Assembly: GCF_900113615.1 (NCBI RefSeq)
Contig: NZ_FOPZ01000005.1
Coordinates: 124,001-188,000, forward strand
DNA from: Halorubrum aquaticum
Lineage (GTDB): Archaea; Halobacteriota; Halobacteria; Halobacteriales; Haloferacaceae
Direction: 5' to 3'
Length of the DNA stretch: 64,000 nucleotides
Below the pieces are notes generated by a model. That model searched no databases. It was not told where the DNA came from and saw only the letters and a list, made by a program, of their open reading frames with translations. Below, piece after piece: positions 15,719-22,137 of this stretch. Numbering within the stretch: position 1 is the stretch's first letter; every line of letters begins with the position of its first letter. Made by a program: the position numbers and the translations under genes.

Positions 15719-15952
15719 ATGCCGACACTCGATGTCCGAGAGATCCCGCCGGTGGACCGTCACACGAAGATCCACGAGAAGTTCGAGGCGATGGAGCCGG
15801 GCGAGACGCTCACGATCGTCAACGACCACGAGCCGAAGCCGCTGTTCTACGAGATGGCCGCCGAGGTGCCGTCGTTCGACGAGGACGCCTACGAGGTGTA
15901 CGAGGAGTCGCCCGGCGAGTTCGTCGCGGACTTCCCGAAGCGAGAGGAGTAG
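15719..15952 (+). CDS. DUF2249-like protein (first of three)
   Basis: A 77-residue domain of the DUF2249 / TusA-like type: LDVREIPPVDRHTKIHEKFEAMEPGETLTIVNDHEPKPLFYEM, with a G-E-T-L-T-I-V-N-D-H-E-P-K-P core, then a beta hairpin. Such small proteins are found with nitrate/nitrite and hemerythrin genes and are thought to bind redox ligands or metal, but their function is not settled. It has its own promoter with a CGAAC palindrome. Confidence 0.85.
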   Translation: MPTLDVREIPPVDRHTKIHEKFEAMEPGETLTIVNDHEPKPLFYEMAAEVPSFDEDAYEVYEESPGEFVADFPKREE

Positions 15953-16054
15953 TCGCCGAGCGTTCGGCAAACCGTCGTCGCTGGCGCGGAGAACACGTCC
16001 AACGCTCCATCCCGCACCACGACCATCGATCCCACGCCGCCATCGTCCCGTACC

Positions 16055-16381
16055 TCAGGCGTCATCACGGGGGCTCCGTTCCTCGTCGACGCCGAGGAGC
16101 CGTGCGAGGGCGCGAACGCGGTCCGGATCGGTTTGAGCCGTCCGTTCCGGGCCGGGATCGAGGCCGACCGTCAGCCTCCCGACGAGGGTCGACGCGAGAG
16201 CCCGGAGCGTCTCCCGCTGTTCGTCGGCGAGCGTCCCGCGGGCTTCGAGCGCGGAGACCGCCTCCTCGAGTTCGCGCCGCTCGATCCGGGCCGCACGCCG
16301 ACGGAGTCGCCGCCGGTATCGCCGCCGGAGTCGTTCCGGATCGGATGCCGGATCGATCCCGTCGACGCGGGACTCAGGCAT
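16055..16381 (-). CDS. Free-standing glutamyl-tRNA-reductase dimerisation domain (GlutR_dimer-like)
   Basis: 108 residues matching only the C-terminal helical dimerisation domain of HemA: an Arg-rich helix, RELEEAVSALEARGTLADEQRETLRALASTLVGRLTVGLDPG, then ALARLLGVDEE near the end (HemA proteins end similarly with ..LFGLE). It lacks the catalytic Cys and NADPH domains, so it cannot reduce glutamyl-tRNA. It may bind HemA or a partner in the DUF2249 operon (inference). Its ATG lies 8 bases inside the end of the upstream DUF2249 gene, so the two are co-translated. Confidence 0.72.
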   Translation of the reverse strand: MPESRVDGIDPASDPERLRRRYRRRLRRRAARIERRELEEAVSALEARGTLADEQRETLRALASTLVGRLTVGLDPGPERTAQTDPDRVRALARLLGVDEERSPRDDA

Positions 16382-16634
16382 GGCTTATCTCGACGTGCCA
16401 GACCGCGGCTCCGTCGTCGCCGGTCGGTTCCTTCCGCGTCGTCTCGTATCGGAATCCGCGACGTTCGAGGACGTCGTACAGCGGCTCCGGCTCGAAACCG
16501 TTCACCAGGAGCAGCGACTCGCCCTCGGGGAGGTCCTCGAGCGCGGCCATGATGTCGCCGAACGGTTCGCCGTCGATCTCGCGGGCGTCGAGCCGCCGGT
16601 TCGCGTCGGACGGGTCGGGCAGGTCGGTGCTCAT
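16374..16634 (-). CDS. DUF2249-like protein (second of three)
   Basis: 86 residues with the same core as its neighbours: RRLDAREIDGEPFGDIMAALEDLPEGESLLLVNGFEPEPLYDVLERRGFRYE. The P-E-G-E-S-L-L-L-V-N-G-F-E-P-E-P stretch aligns with that of the 15,719 gene. It is upstream of, and overlaps, the GlutR-dimer gene. The start ATG (16,632-16,634) is 37 bases from a perfect CGAAC-GG-GTTCG palindrome shared with the divergent third copy. Confidence 0.85.
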   Translation of the reverse strand: MSTDLPDPSDANRRLDAREIDGEPFGDIMAALEDLPEGESLLLVNGFEPEPLYDVLERRGFRYETTRKEPTGDDGAAVWHVEISHA

Positions 16635-16671
16635 ATCGGATACCGGAACGGGTCCGGAGTAGGGGTTCTCC

Positions 16672-16683
16672 CGAACGGGTTCG
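16672..16683. promoter_or_regulatory. Perfect CGAAC-GG-GTTCG palindrome between divergent DUF2249 genes
   Basis: CGAACGGGTTCG reads with two 5-base arms that pair exactly. It is 37 bases from the minus-strand start at 16,634 and 38 bases from the plus-strand start at 16,722, almost at the midpoint of the 87-bp intergenic region. This position suits an activator or repressor serving both promoters at once. A similar element lies 40 bases ahead of the gene at 15,719. Confidence 0.6.
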
Positions 16684-16721
16684 GGGAGAGGCGTACGGGT
16701 CCGAACCCCGTATCCCGGGAC

Positions 16722-16988
16722 ATGCCCGAGACCGCGGAGTTCCTCGACCGAGCCGGAGTCCCGGAGGACGTGGAACACGAGACGCTCGACGCCCGGGAAC
16801 TCCCGCCGCCGCGACCGCTCAAGGACACCCTCGAGCGGCTGGCGGACCTGGACGACGACGTGGCGCTGATCCAGTACAACGACCGTCGACCCCAACACCT
16901 CTACCCGCGGCTCGACGACCGGGGATACCGCCACGAGACCGTCGAGGACGACGGGACGGTCGTGACCGTCATCTGGACCGACGGCTGA
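16722..16988 (+). CDS. DUF2249-like protein (third of three)
   Basis: 88 residues, with EHETLDARELPPPRPLKDTLERLADLDDDVALIQYNDRRPQHLYPRLDDRGYRHETVED. The core has a DDDVALIQYNDRRPQHLYP stretch in place of the GETLTIVNDHEPKPL consensus and is the most divergent copy. The ATG at 16,722 lies just after the palindrome-bearing divergent promoter. The dehydrogenase on the opposite strand begins immediately after its end. Confidence 0.82.
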   Translation: MPETAEFLDRAGVPEDVEHETLDARELPPPRPLKDTLERLADLDDDVALIQYNDRRPQHLYPRLDDRGYRHETVEDDGTVVTVIWTDG

Positions 16989-17000
16989 ACCGTCCTCTCC

Positions 17001-17960
17001 TCAGATCACCTGGTTCACGAGCGATTCGCCGGCGACCGCCCGGCGACGGTTCTCGCGGACGATGTCGGCGATCCGCCGGTAGTAGTCGCGCGTCGCCGCG
17101 GCCGCGTGCGGCGTGACGATGACGTCCTCGAACCCCCAGAAGGGTGAATCCCTCGGCAGCGGCTCCGTCTCGAAGACGTCGAGGGCCGCGCCCGCGAGCC
17201 GGTCGTTCTCGAGTTCCGCGAGGAGCGCCGTCTCGTCGACGACGCCGCCCCGGGAGACGTTCAACAGGTAGGCCGACTCGGGCATCGCCGCCAGCTCGTC
17301 CGCGCCGATCAGTCCCCGCGTCTCCTCGGTCAGGGGAGTGGCGACCGCGACGAACCGCGCGTCCGCGACGGCGGCCTCGATCTCGCCCGGAGTGTACACC
17401 TCTCGAACGTGATCGACGGGGGTCGGCGTCCGTCGCACGCCGACGACCTCCATCCCGCAGGCGTCGGCGCGGGCGGCGATCCCCCGGCCGAGCGTCCCGA
17501 GCCCGACGACACAGAGCGACTCGCCGGAGAGCGTGAACGGCTCGTCCCACTCCGGATGCTTCCACTCGCCGTCCCGCCCGCGGTCGCGGTAGCGGTGGAG
17601 CCGGCGGGCGAACTGGATCATGTAGCCGAGGACGGTCTCGCCGATGGCGTCGCCGTGGATCCCGGTACTGTTGGTGAGACGGATCCCCCGCGATTCGAGC
17701 TCGTCGAACGGGAACCGGTCGACGCCGGCCTGGATCGAATGGATCCACGAGAGCCCCGCCGACAGGAACGCGTCCTCGTAGGCGAACGTCACCAGCGCGT
17801 CGCACGCCTCGAGTTCGGCCGCGGAGCCGACGACGCGGACCTCGGAGCCGTCGTCCGAGTCGGCCGCGTCCGCGCCGTCGTCCGGATCGAGAGCGTCGCG
17901 CAGAACGGTCGGCGGAAAGATCAGGTCAACCGATTCGTGGATGCCGAGAGTGAACGCCAT
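17001..17960 (-). CDS. D-2-hydroxyacid dehydrogenase
   Basis: 319 residues, NAD(P)-dependent reduction of 2-keto acids to D-2-hydroxyacids. The Rossmann motif is VVGLGTLGRGIAARADACG (about 155), the catalytic Arg is in LLNVSRGGVVDETAL, the Glu in LDVFETEPLP and the His in VIVTPHAAAA, in family order. The N-terminal catalytic half holds an acidic loop (DDGADAADSDDGSE). The ATG at 17,958-17,960 precedes the first beta strand; the longer frame is low complexity. The substrate may be glyoxylate, hydroxypyruvate or a branched keto acid. Confidence 0.88.
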   Translation of the reverse strand: MAFTLGIHESVDLIFPPTVLRDALDPDDGADAADSDDGSEVRVVGSAAELEACDALVTFAYEDAFLSAGLSWIHSIQAGVDRFPFDELESRGIRLTNSTGIHGDAIGETVLGYMIQFARRLHRYRDRGRDGEWKHPEWDEPFTLSGESLCVVGLGTLGRGIAARADACGMEVVGVRRTPTPVDHVREVYTPGEIEAAVADARFVAVATPLTEETRGLIGADELAAMPESAYLLNVSRGGVVDETALLAELENDRLAGAALDVFETEPLPRDSPFWGFEDVIVTPHAAAATRDYYRRIADIVRENRRRAVAGESLVNQVI

Positions 17961-18089
17961 GCCACCGGCTACCGACAGTGGGGACAAATAGGTTGCTCCG
18001 GCGGCGGAGCCGCCGGCGACACCGCCGCGAAGGAGCGATAGTGACCGAGCGAGGAACATGGTTCGAGAGATCGGAGCTCTCTCGTCATC

Positions 18090-18170
18090 GCCAGAAATCT
18101 TTGGTTTCTGGCTAGCAGCCAGAACGCTCTGCGTTCTGGCCACATCACGAAAGGCGCTTTGCGCCTTTCG
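18090..18170. repeat. Three tandem perfect hairpins
   Basis: Stem 1: GCCAGAAA (18,090-18,097) with TTTCTGGC (18,105-18,112). Stem 2: GCCAGAACGC (18,118-18,127) with GCGTTCTGGC (18,131-18,140). Stem 3: CGAAAGGCGC (18,148-18,157) with GCGCCTTTCG (18,161-18,170). Loops are 7, 3 and 3 bases. Stems 1 and 2 share GCCAGAA, so they may be one repeat unit copied. They could be a regulatory structure or a small mobile palindrome family. Confidence 0.7.
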
Positions 18171-18222
18171 AACGACACCGAGCCCTGCGAGTCGTGCGAG
18201 GGCGACCGAAGGGAGCCCTCGA

Positions 18223-18339
18223 GTGGCGAACGGCGATCTTCGAGCGTCGTTCGTCCTGCTGGCGATGCTCGTCGGCTCCGCCGTGGTGGGATACCGCCGC
18301 CGTGAGCGGATCCTCTCCGCCCTCGAGCGGCTCGGCTGA
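18223..18339 (+). CDS. Possible 38-residue single-TM protein
   Basis: A GTG at 18,223 opens 38 codons with one hydrophobic segment (FVLLAMLVGSAVVGY) flanked by Arg-rich ends (RRRERILSALERLG). The hydrophobicity pattern and codon use look coding, but the start is a guess: the frame is open further upstream through the hairpins. There is no family match. It is reported as possible only. Confidence 0.35.
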   Translation: MANGDLRASFVLLAMLVGSAVVGYRRRERILSALERLG

Positions 18340-18389
18340 GCCGACGACGGCCCGCCAGCTTTTACCGCACCGGGGGTGCTACGTGGGGT

Positions 18390-18968
18390 ATGCCAAAGTA
18401 CTCGACGGGGGACGGAGGCGGCGACGACGACGGCGACGCCTGCGAGCTCTGCGGACGGGAGACGACGAACCTCCAGCGGGCGAACGTCGCCGGCGCGCGC
18501 CTGCTCGTCTGTTCGAACTGCCGCCCGCACGACGACTCCAGACGGGGATCGGGCGGAAGCGGGGGCGGCGGAGGCGGAAGCGGGGGCGGGAGTGCCGGCG
18601 GCTCCGGCGGCGGATCCGGCAGCGCCGGCGGTGCGGACGGGAGCGGCCCGCGCAGCCGCACACAGGAGATCGCCAACAAGCAGGCGAAGATGTACGACGC
18701 CGCGACCGGCGACTCCTCCCACTGGGAGGAGGAGGGGACGAACTACGAGGAGGACCGGCTCCCGTACCTCGTCTCCGGCTACGGCGACCTGACGACCGAG
18801 GCGCGTCAGGGGGAGGGACTCACCGTCGAGGAGCTGGCGGCCGAACTCGACGTCGACGAGGACGACCTGTTGGCGATCGAGGACGGCCGGGCGGCGACCG
18901 CGGGCGTCGGCGGCTCCGTCGTCCGCGCGGTCGCGGAGCGGCTCGACGTGGAACTCGTCGAGGAATGA
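18390..18968 (+). CDS. Multiprotein bridging factor 1 homologue (MBF1) with a Gly/Ser linker
   Basis: 192 residues. An N-terminal zinc ribbon (ACELCGRETTNLQRANVAGARLLVCSNCRPHD) is followed by a long Gly/Ser-rich linker (about 53-90), then a conserved middle (SRTQEIANKQAKMYDAATGD) and a C-terminal HTH (LTVEELAAELDVDEDDLLAIEDGRA...VGGSVVRAVAERLDVEL). Archaeal MBF1 binds the transcription/translation machinery. The ribbon and HTH are canonical; the linker is unusually long. The stop overlaps the HD gene's start (ATGA-like, 18,965-18,968), so the two are coupled. Confidence 0.9.
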   Translation: MPKYSTGDGGGDDDGDACELCGRETTNLQRANVAGARLLVCSNCRPHDDSRRGSGGSGGGGGGSGGGSAGGSGGGSGSAGGADGSGPRSRTQEIANKQAKMYDAATGDSSHWEEEGTNYEEDRLPYLVSGYGDLTTEARQGEGLTVEELAAELDVDEDDLLAIEDGRAATAGVGGSVVRAVAERLDVELVEE

Positions 18969-20224
18969 ACGCGATCAAGGACAGCGTTCACGGTCACGTC
19001 CGACTGGACCCGGCGGCGGCCGAGCTGATCGACACGCCGGCGTTCCAGCGACTGCGCCACGTCAAACAGCTGTCCACGGTCCGGCTCGTGTACCCCTCCG
19101 CGAACCACACCCGGTTCGAGCACAGCCTCGGCGTCTATCACCTCGCCCGGCAGGCGCTCGACGGCCTCGATCTGGACCCCGACACCGCCGCGCACGTCCG
19201 GGCGGCCGCGCTGCTCCACGACGCGGGCCACGGCCCGTACGGCCACCAGACCGAGGGGATCATCCGGCGGCGAACGGGCCGGGATCACGACGACGTCGAG
19301 TGGCTCCTGACCGATCCGGACCGCGAGGTCACCCGCGTCCTCGAGCGCCACGGTCTCGACCCGGAACGCGTGGCGGCGCTGATCGCGGGCGAGGGCGGCG
19401 TCGGCGCGCTCGTCTCGGGCGAGCTCGACGTCGACCGCATGGACTACCTCGTGCGCGACGCCCATCACACGGGCGTCCCCTACGGCACCGTCGACACCGG
19501 GCGACTGGTGAACGAACTCCGGCTCGTCGACGGCGAGAGCGGACGGGGCAACGGCGGGAACGAACGGGGCAACGGCGGGAACGAACGGGACGGCGGAGGG
19601 AGCGACCCCGACCCCGCGAGCGCCGACCTCGTGCTCGCCGAGGGGAACGTCGCCACCGCCGAGAGCCTGCTTTTAGCCCGCTCGTTGATGAACGCGGTCG
19701 TCTACCGCCACCACGTCTCCCGGGTCGCCGGCGCGATGCTCGAACGCGCCTCCGAGCGCTATCTCGACCGGACGGGGACGGACGTCGAGACCTTCCGGCG
19801 GATGGCCGATCACGACCTGCTCGTCGACCTCCGCGAGCACGTCCCGGAGCTCGGCCGGCGGATCGAGCGCCGCGACCTGTACAAGCGTGCGGTCTGGGTC
19901 GGGCTCGGGGAGGTGCCGGCCGGAACCGTCGACGCCGACCACGAGGCGGCGCTCGCGGCCGAACGCGAGATCGCCGACCGGGCCGGCGTGGATCCCGAGA
20001 GCGTCGTCGTCGACGTCCCGTCGCGACCGGGACTCAAGGAGTCCGGCTCCACCGTCGTCGTCGACGGGATCACCCAGCGACTGTCGGACGCCTCCGAGCT
20101 CGTCGCCGGGATCCGGGCGGCCGAGCGCAGCCGCTGGCGGCTCGGCGTGTACTGTCCGGGCGATCACGTCGAGGCCGTCCGTGAGGCCGCCCGCGACGTG
20201 TTGGGCCTCCGGCTCGCCGAGTGA
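18965..20224 (+). CDS. HD-domain phosphohydrolase, SAMHD1-like (copy 1)
   Basis: 419 residues of the HD superfamily. Metal-site residues are visible in NHTRFEHSLGVYHLA, AALLHDAGHGPYGHQ and ELDVDRMDYLVRDAHHTGVPYG, the H...HD...D order of SAMHD1/dGTPase-type enzymes. Such proteins hydrolyse dNTPs or nucleotide polyphosphates; the substrate here is not known. A low-complexity loop (about 192-212, RGNGGNERGNGGNERDGGG) is encoded by a 21-bp direct repeat. It overlaps the MBF1 gene. The paralogue at 20,761 lacks this loop. Confidence 0.88.
   Translation: MNAIKDSVHGHVRLDPAAAELIDTPAFQRLRHVKQLSTVRLVYPSANHTRFEHSLGVYHLARQALDGLDLDPDTAAHVRAAALLHDAGHGPYGHQTEGIIRRRTGRDHDDVEWLLTDPDREVTRVLERHGLDPERVAALIAGEGGVGALVSGELDVDRMDYLVRDAHHTGVPYGTVDTGRLVNELRLVDGESGRGNGGNERGNGGNERDGGGSDPDPASADLVLAEGNVATAESLLLARSLMNAVVYRHHVSRVAGAMLERASERYLDRTGTDVETFRRMADHDLLVDLREHVPELGRRIERRDLYKRAVWVGLGEVPAGTVDADHEAALAAEREIADRAGVDPESVVVDVPSRPGLKESGSTVVVDGITQRLSDASELVAGIRAAERSRWRLGVYCPGDHVEAVREAARDVLGLRLAE
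19541..19600 (+). repeat. In-frame 21-bp direct repeat in the HD gene
   Basis: The unit beginning GGACGGGGCAACGGCGG occurs at 19,541-19,561, 19,562-19,582 and, partly, 19,583-19,600. It encodes the Gly/Asn-rich insertion. Because the unit is a multiple of three it keeps the frame. It may vary in copy number between strains by slippage. Confidence 0.7.
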
Positions 20225-20242
20225 CCGGCTCCCCTCACGCGA

Positions 20243-20644
20243 TCACTCGGGCTTCGGCTTCGGGACCGCGAACACGGGGAGCTCGCTCGAGAGGATCACG
20301 TCCTGCGTGACGCTCCCGAAGACCGCCTTCCCGCTCGGCCGCCGCTTCCGCCCGGAGACGCAGATCGCGTCGGCGTCGACGTCGTCGGCGGCGTCGACGA
20401 TCTCGGTACCGGGATCGCCGCTCGCCTCGTGGTGAGCGACCGAGACGCCCGCGTCCTCGAGCGTCTCGCGGGCGCGTCTGACCGCCGCGAGCTGGTTGAC
20501 CGACGCTCCCTCGGGGTTGTCGGTGAACACGTGACAGAGGTGTGCGGTCAGGCCGTCTTCCGCGCCGGGCAGGTCCGCGACCGCGCGAGCCTGGGCGGTC
20601 GCTCGCGCCTCGTCGGCGTCGATGGCGATGAGCACGTCGTACAT
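20243..20644 (-). CDS. Universal stress protein, single domain
   Basis: 133 residues. It opens MYDVLIAIDADEARATAQARAV and has the USP nucleotide-binding tail SGRKRRPSGKAVFGSVTQDVILSSELPVFAV. It lies between two HD-domain paralogues and points against them. The start is the ATG at 20,642-20,644; the frame continues upstream through the divergent promoter. Regulation is not evident. USPs bind ATP or act as stress adaptors; no specific role is inferred. Confidence 0.88.
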   Translation of the reverse strand: MYDVLIAIDADEARATAQARAVADLPGAEDGLTAHLCHVFTDNPEGASVNQLAAVRRARETLEDAGVSVAHHEASGDPGTEIVDAADDVDADAICVSGRKRRPSGKAVFGSVTQDVILSSELPVFAVPKPKPE

Positions 20645-20730
20645 ACCGGAGGATCGATCGGGTCGGGTAATAAACCGTGGCACCCGCGGGAACTCCGCGC
20701 CGCCGGAGGTCCGCACCGCCGAAGGTCCGC

Positions 20731-20760
20731 GTTTTTAACCGATCCCGACGAAGGAGGCGC
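20731..20760 (+). promoter_or_regulatory. Promoter of HD copy 2
   Basis: GTTTTTAACC at 20,731-20,740 is a good haloarchaeal TATA element 24-30 bases ahead of ATG 20,761, so the transcript should be leaderless. AGGAGGCGC just before the ATG looks like a Shine-Dalgarno site but would lie at or ahead of the RNA start. Confidence 0.6.
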
Positions 20761-22002
20761 ATGGCCACGGTCAAGGACACCGTCCACGACCACATCGAGA
20801 TCGACGGCGTCGGCGCGGACCTCCTCGACACGCCGACCGTCCAGCGGCTGCGCCACGTCAAACAGCTCGGTACCGTCCAGCTCGTGTACCCCTCCGCGAA
20901 CCACACCCGGTTCGAGCACAGCCTCGGCGTCTACCACCTCGCTCGACAGGCGCTCGACCACCTCGGGATCGAGGGGCGACAGGCCGACCGGATCGAGGCG
21001 GCCGCGATGCTTCACGACGTGGGACACGGCCCGTTCAGCCACAACCTCGAGTCGCTCACCCACCGTCGGACCGGAAAGTACCACGACGACGTCGAGGAGC
21101 TGCTCGACGGCGGCGAGGTGGGTGAGGTCCTCCGCGAGCACGGCCTCGATCCCGGGACGGTCGCCGGGGTCGTCGCCGGCGAGGGAACGTACGCCGGTCT
21201 CGTCTCGGGCGAGCTCGACGTCGACCGCATGGACTACCTCGTGCGCGACGCCTACCACACGGGCGTCCCCTACGGCACCATCGACACCGAGCGGTTCGTC
21301 CGGGAGCTCACCTTCGTGGAGGGGGTCGAATCCGGGGGGGACTCGCCCGCGCTCGTCCTGGACGAGGGGAACGTCCAGACGGCGGAGAGCCTCCTCCTGG
21401 CGCGGGCGTTGATGAACCCGGTCGTCTACACCCACCACGTCGCGCGGATCTCGAAGGCGATGCTCCGACGGGCGGCCGCGGAGCTCCTCGACGCGACGGC
21501 GACGAGCGCGGCCGAGCTCCGCCGGATGGACGACCACGACTTCCTGGCGGCGATCCGCGACTGTCCGGCGACGACGGAGCTCTCGCGACGGTACGACGAG
21601 CGCGACCTCTACAAGCGGGCGGTGTGGGCGGAGTACGGCGACGTCCCCGACCGCGTCCACGACGCCGACCACGCGAGCGAACTGGCGCTCGAACGCGAGA
21701 TCGCCGAGGAGGCCAGCGTCGCCCGCGAGGACGTGATACTCGACGTGCCGCCGGAGCCCTCGATGCGCGAGTCGACCGCGCGGGTGACGGTCAACGGCGA
21801 GGTCCGGCGGCTCGAGCGGCAGTCGCCGCTCGTCTCCGCGCTGCGGGTCGCCCAGCGGAACCAGTGGCGGCTCGGCGTGTACGCGCCCGGCTCGGCGACC
21901 GACCGGGTCGGCCGGGCGGCCGCCGACGTGCTCGGACTCGACCCCGACGCGCTCGTGATCGAGGTGCGGAAGGCGATGCCGACGACGCTCGACGAGTTCT
22001 GA
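20761..22002 (+). CDS. HD-domain phosphohydrolase, SAMHD1-like (copy 2)
   Basis: 413 residues, a close paralogue of the protein at 18,965. The N-terminal 60 residues align almost throughout (RLRHVKQLGTVQLVYPSANH in both). The metal motifs are conserved: TRFEHSLGVYHLARQAL, AAMLHDVGHGPFSH, ELDVDRMDYLVRDAYHTGVPYG. It lacks the low-complexity insert. It starts at the ATG after a TATA box. The pair flanks a USP gene, evidence of a local duplication. Substrate unknown. Confidence 0.88.
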   Translation: MATVKDTVHDHIEIDGVGADLLDTPTVQRLRHVKQLGTVQLVYPSANHTRFEHSLGVYHLARQALDHLGIEGRQADRIEAAAMLHDVGHGPFSHNLESLTHRRTGKYHDDVEELLDGGEVGEVLREHGLDPGTVAGVVAGEGTYAGLVSGELDVDRMDYLVRDAYHTGVPYGTIDTERFVRELTFVEGVESGGDSPALVLDEGNVQTAESLLLARALMNPVVYTHHVARISKAMLRRAAAELLDATATSAAELRRMDDHDFLAAIRDCPATTELSRRYDERDLYKRAVWAEYGDVPDRVHDADHASELALEREIAEEASVAREDVILDVPPEPSMRESTARVTVNGEVRRLERQSPLVSALRVAQRNQWRLGVYAPGSATDRVGRAAADVLGLDPDALVIEVRKAMPTTLDEF

Positions 22003-22026
22003 TCCGTCGTCGCGGGAGGACCGACT

Positions 22027-22098
22027 ACCGCGACAATCCCGTCGACCGCGACGATCCCGTCGACTGTGACAACCCCGTCGACCGCGACCGCCGATCCG
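22027..22098 (+). repeat. Four tandem 18-bp repeats
   Basis: Units ACCGCGACAATCCCGTCG (22,027), ACCGCGACGATCCCGTCG (22,045), ACTGTGACAACCCCGTCG (22,063) and a degenerate fourth unit (22,081) run head to tail just ahead of the amidohydrolase promoter. They lie 3' of HD copy 2, out of its reading frame. They have no spacers, so this is not CRISPR. They may be a protein-binding array or simple slippage. Confidence 0.75.
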
Positions 22099-22137
22099 TC
22101 CCGGTACGTTTTATGTTCGGGACGGAGACGCCGGCGT

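Larger units (their letters stand above)
17961..18389. other. Intergenic region with three tandem hairpins
   Basis: The upstream part is rich in GGC/GCC repeats. From 18,090 to 18,170 three perfect hairpins follow each other. Near 18,358 a TATA-like CTTTTACC stands 25-30 bases ahead of the MBF1 start at 18,390, so that message is leaderless or nearly so. A short ORF at 18,223-18,339 may also be coding. No other gene is supported. Confidence 0.6.

Noticed and set aside
18058-18339. 93-codon plus-strand ORF through the hairpins
   Set aside because: The first half is made of the hairpin sequence itself; only the last 38 codons look like protein.
22027-22098. CRISPR array
   Set aside because: The 18-bp units are head to tail without spacers and there are no cas genes.
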